From Desulfobacterales bacterium (GTDB lineage Bacteria > Desulfobacterota > Desulfobacteria > Desulfobacterales > 4be13), in assembly GCA_029934695.1 (NCBI GenBank), contig JAOZLU010000369.1, positions 1-7,137 of the forward strand: 7,137 nucleotides of DNA. Reading direction: 5' to 3'. The number at the start of each line of letters is the position of its first letter. Position 1 is the stretch's first letter. Below, piece after piece: positions 6,661-7,137 of the stretch. The translations under genes and the position numbers were made by a program. The notes under the pieces were generated by a model. The model saw nothing but the letters and a program-made list of their open reading frames with translations. It was not told where the DNA came from and did not search any database.

Positions 6661-6794
6661 TGATGAAAATGTTGCCGATGTTCCCAAAAGCTGATCCCCC
6701 TGCATTTTGTAACCGGCTGATTTTAAATTCAAAAAAATATGGTAGAACAAAAACGGGATCAGAATTGGCAAGCATGTTTGTGACATTTTCATCA
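6661..6794. repeat. MITE-like palindromic element, copy 1
   Basis: The element is bounded by a perfect 11-bp inverted pair TGATGAAAATG (6661-6671) / CATTTTCATCA (6784-6794). Inside are further paired segments in the same order on both arms: TTGCC (6672-6676) / GGCAA (6767-6771) and CTGATCCC (6691-6698) / GGGATCAG (6755-6762). It has no coding capacity and resembles a small non-autonomous mobile element or REP-type palindrome. No target-site duplication is obvious. Relative to copy 2, about 10 bases of the inner arm (GTTTTTGTTCCGG-like) are missing on the left. Lying eight bases after the hisI stop, it could also act as a 3' end structure. Confidence 0.75.
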
Positions 6795-7018
6795 GGGACC
6801 GCTGATCCCCAAAATACGGTGCCGGTAATTTCAGCAGGTTATGAGAGCCTGCAACTGTCGGGAAGTAAGCAGATCGGGAATATGTCTGATGCCGCCCGTT
6901 TCAAATTGGCAAATCCGAGCTGGATTTACCGATCCGTAGGAGCATTTCAGGTTCTGACAGATGCCGGTTATCAAAATTAAGTAAGATAATCACAAAAAAT
7001 GAGTATCATTTATCTGGG

Positions 7019-7137
7019 CTGATGAAAATATCACAGACAGAGTTGCCAATTGTGATCCCGTTTTTGTTCCGCCTATTTTTTTTAACTTAAAAATCAGACG
7101 GTTACAAAATGACCGGAACAAAAACGGGATCAGCTTT
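7019..7137. repeat. MITE-like palindromic element, copy 2, inverted and running to the window edge
   Basis: The reverse complement of this segment aligns along 6687-6795 with only a few small gaps and scattered substitutions. It shares the asymmetric centre (ATTTTGTAACCG then CTGATTTT) and the outer ATTTTCATCAG, which shows that it is an inverted copy and not a chance palindrome. It holds a perfect 19-bp inverted repeat, TGATCCCGTTTTTGTTCCG (7053-7071) with its complement at 7114-7132, around a 42-base loop. This arm is intact here and decayed in copy 1. The outer right end, by analogy with copy 1, should lie just beyond the window. Confidence 0.8.

Larger units (their letters stand above)
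6653..7137. other. Gene-poor region after hisI: two inverted palindromic repeats around unexplained DNA
   Basis: No recognisable protein is encoded here. The flanks (6661-6795 and 7019 to the window end) are related repeats in opposite orientation. The middle (6796-7018) shows no family I can name. It is open on the plus strand to a TAA at 6978-6980, in a frame that began out of phase inside hisI. The segment after ATG 6775 would give about 68 residues with no recognisable motif and no Shine-Dalgarno, so I do not call it a gene. Confidence 0.6.

Noticed and set aside
6528..6980. 150-codon open frame on the plus strand overlapping the hisI 3' end
   Set aside because: Its first part is an out-of-frame reading of conserved hisI sequence, its middle crosses the repeat element, and there is no ribosome site or family match. 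Only the core beyond the repeat is left as an open question.

Overview
The window looks like a stretch of chromosome from a Gram-negative, mid-GC bacterium with AT-rich intergenic DNA. The protein style (a TAXI-type TRAP transporter with fused DctQM permease, a class A penicillin-binding protein of the 1A type, a stand-alone HisI) would suit a marine or sediment Desulfobacterota (sulfate-reducer type) organism. This placement is an inference from gene content only; no taxonomic marker such as rRNA is present.

Layout. Positions 1-52 are a tandem 7-bp repeat that runs into the 3' end of the first gene. Positions 47-1993 (minus strand) encode a fused TRAP permease. A 148-bp spacer (1994-2141) full of purine-rich direct and inverted repeats separates it from the gene for the cognate periplasmic TAXI binding protein (2142-3110, minus). 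The binding protein comes first in the transcript, so this is a two-gene solute-uptake operon. A 525-bp gene-free region (3111-3635) carries the operon's likely leader and promoter and a possible terminator for the upstream neighbour, the penicillin-binding protein gene (3636-6014, minus). A 263-bp AT-rich divergent spacer (6015-6277) precedes hisI (6278-6652, plus), which encodes the phosphoribosyl-AMP cyclohydrolase of histidine synthesis. From 6661 to the window end there are two copies of a small palindromic repeat in inverted orientation around about 224 bp of unexplained sequence.

Functionally the genes fall into three unrelated units: TAXI-TRAP uptake of an unidentified, probably carboxylate-type solute driven by an ion gradient; peptidoglycan polymerisation and cross-linking; and one histidine-biosynthesis step encoded away from any visible his operon. 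The genes themselves are ordinary and intact. The most interesting material is non-coding: the heptamer array that supplies the permease stop codon, the nested repeats between binding protein and permease, a leader containing a 12-nt match to the 16S rRNA 3' end, and the inverted pair of MITE-like palindromes after hisI. I found no convincing evidence of a new multi-gene system (defence, mobile or metabolic) in this window.
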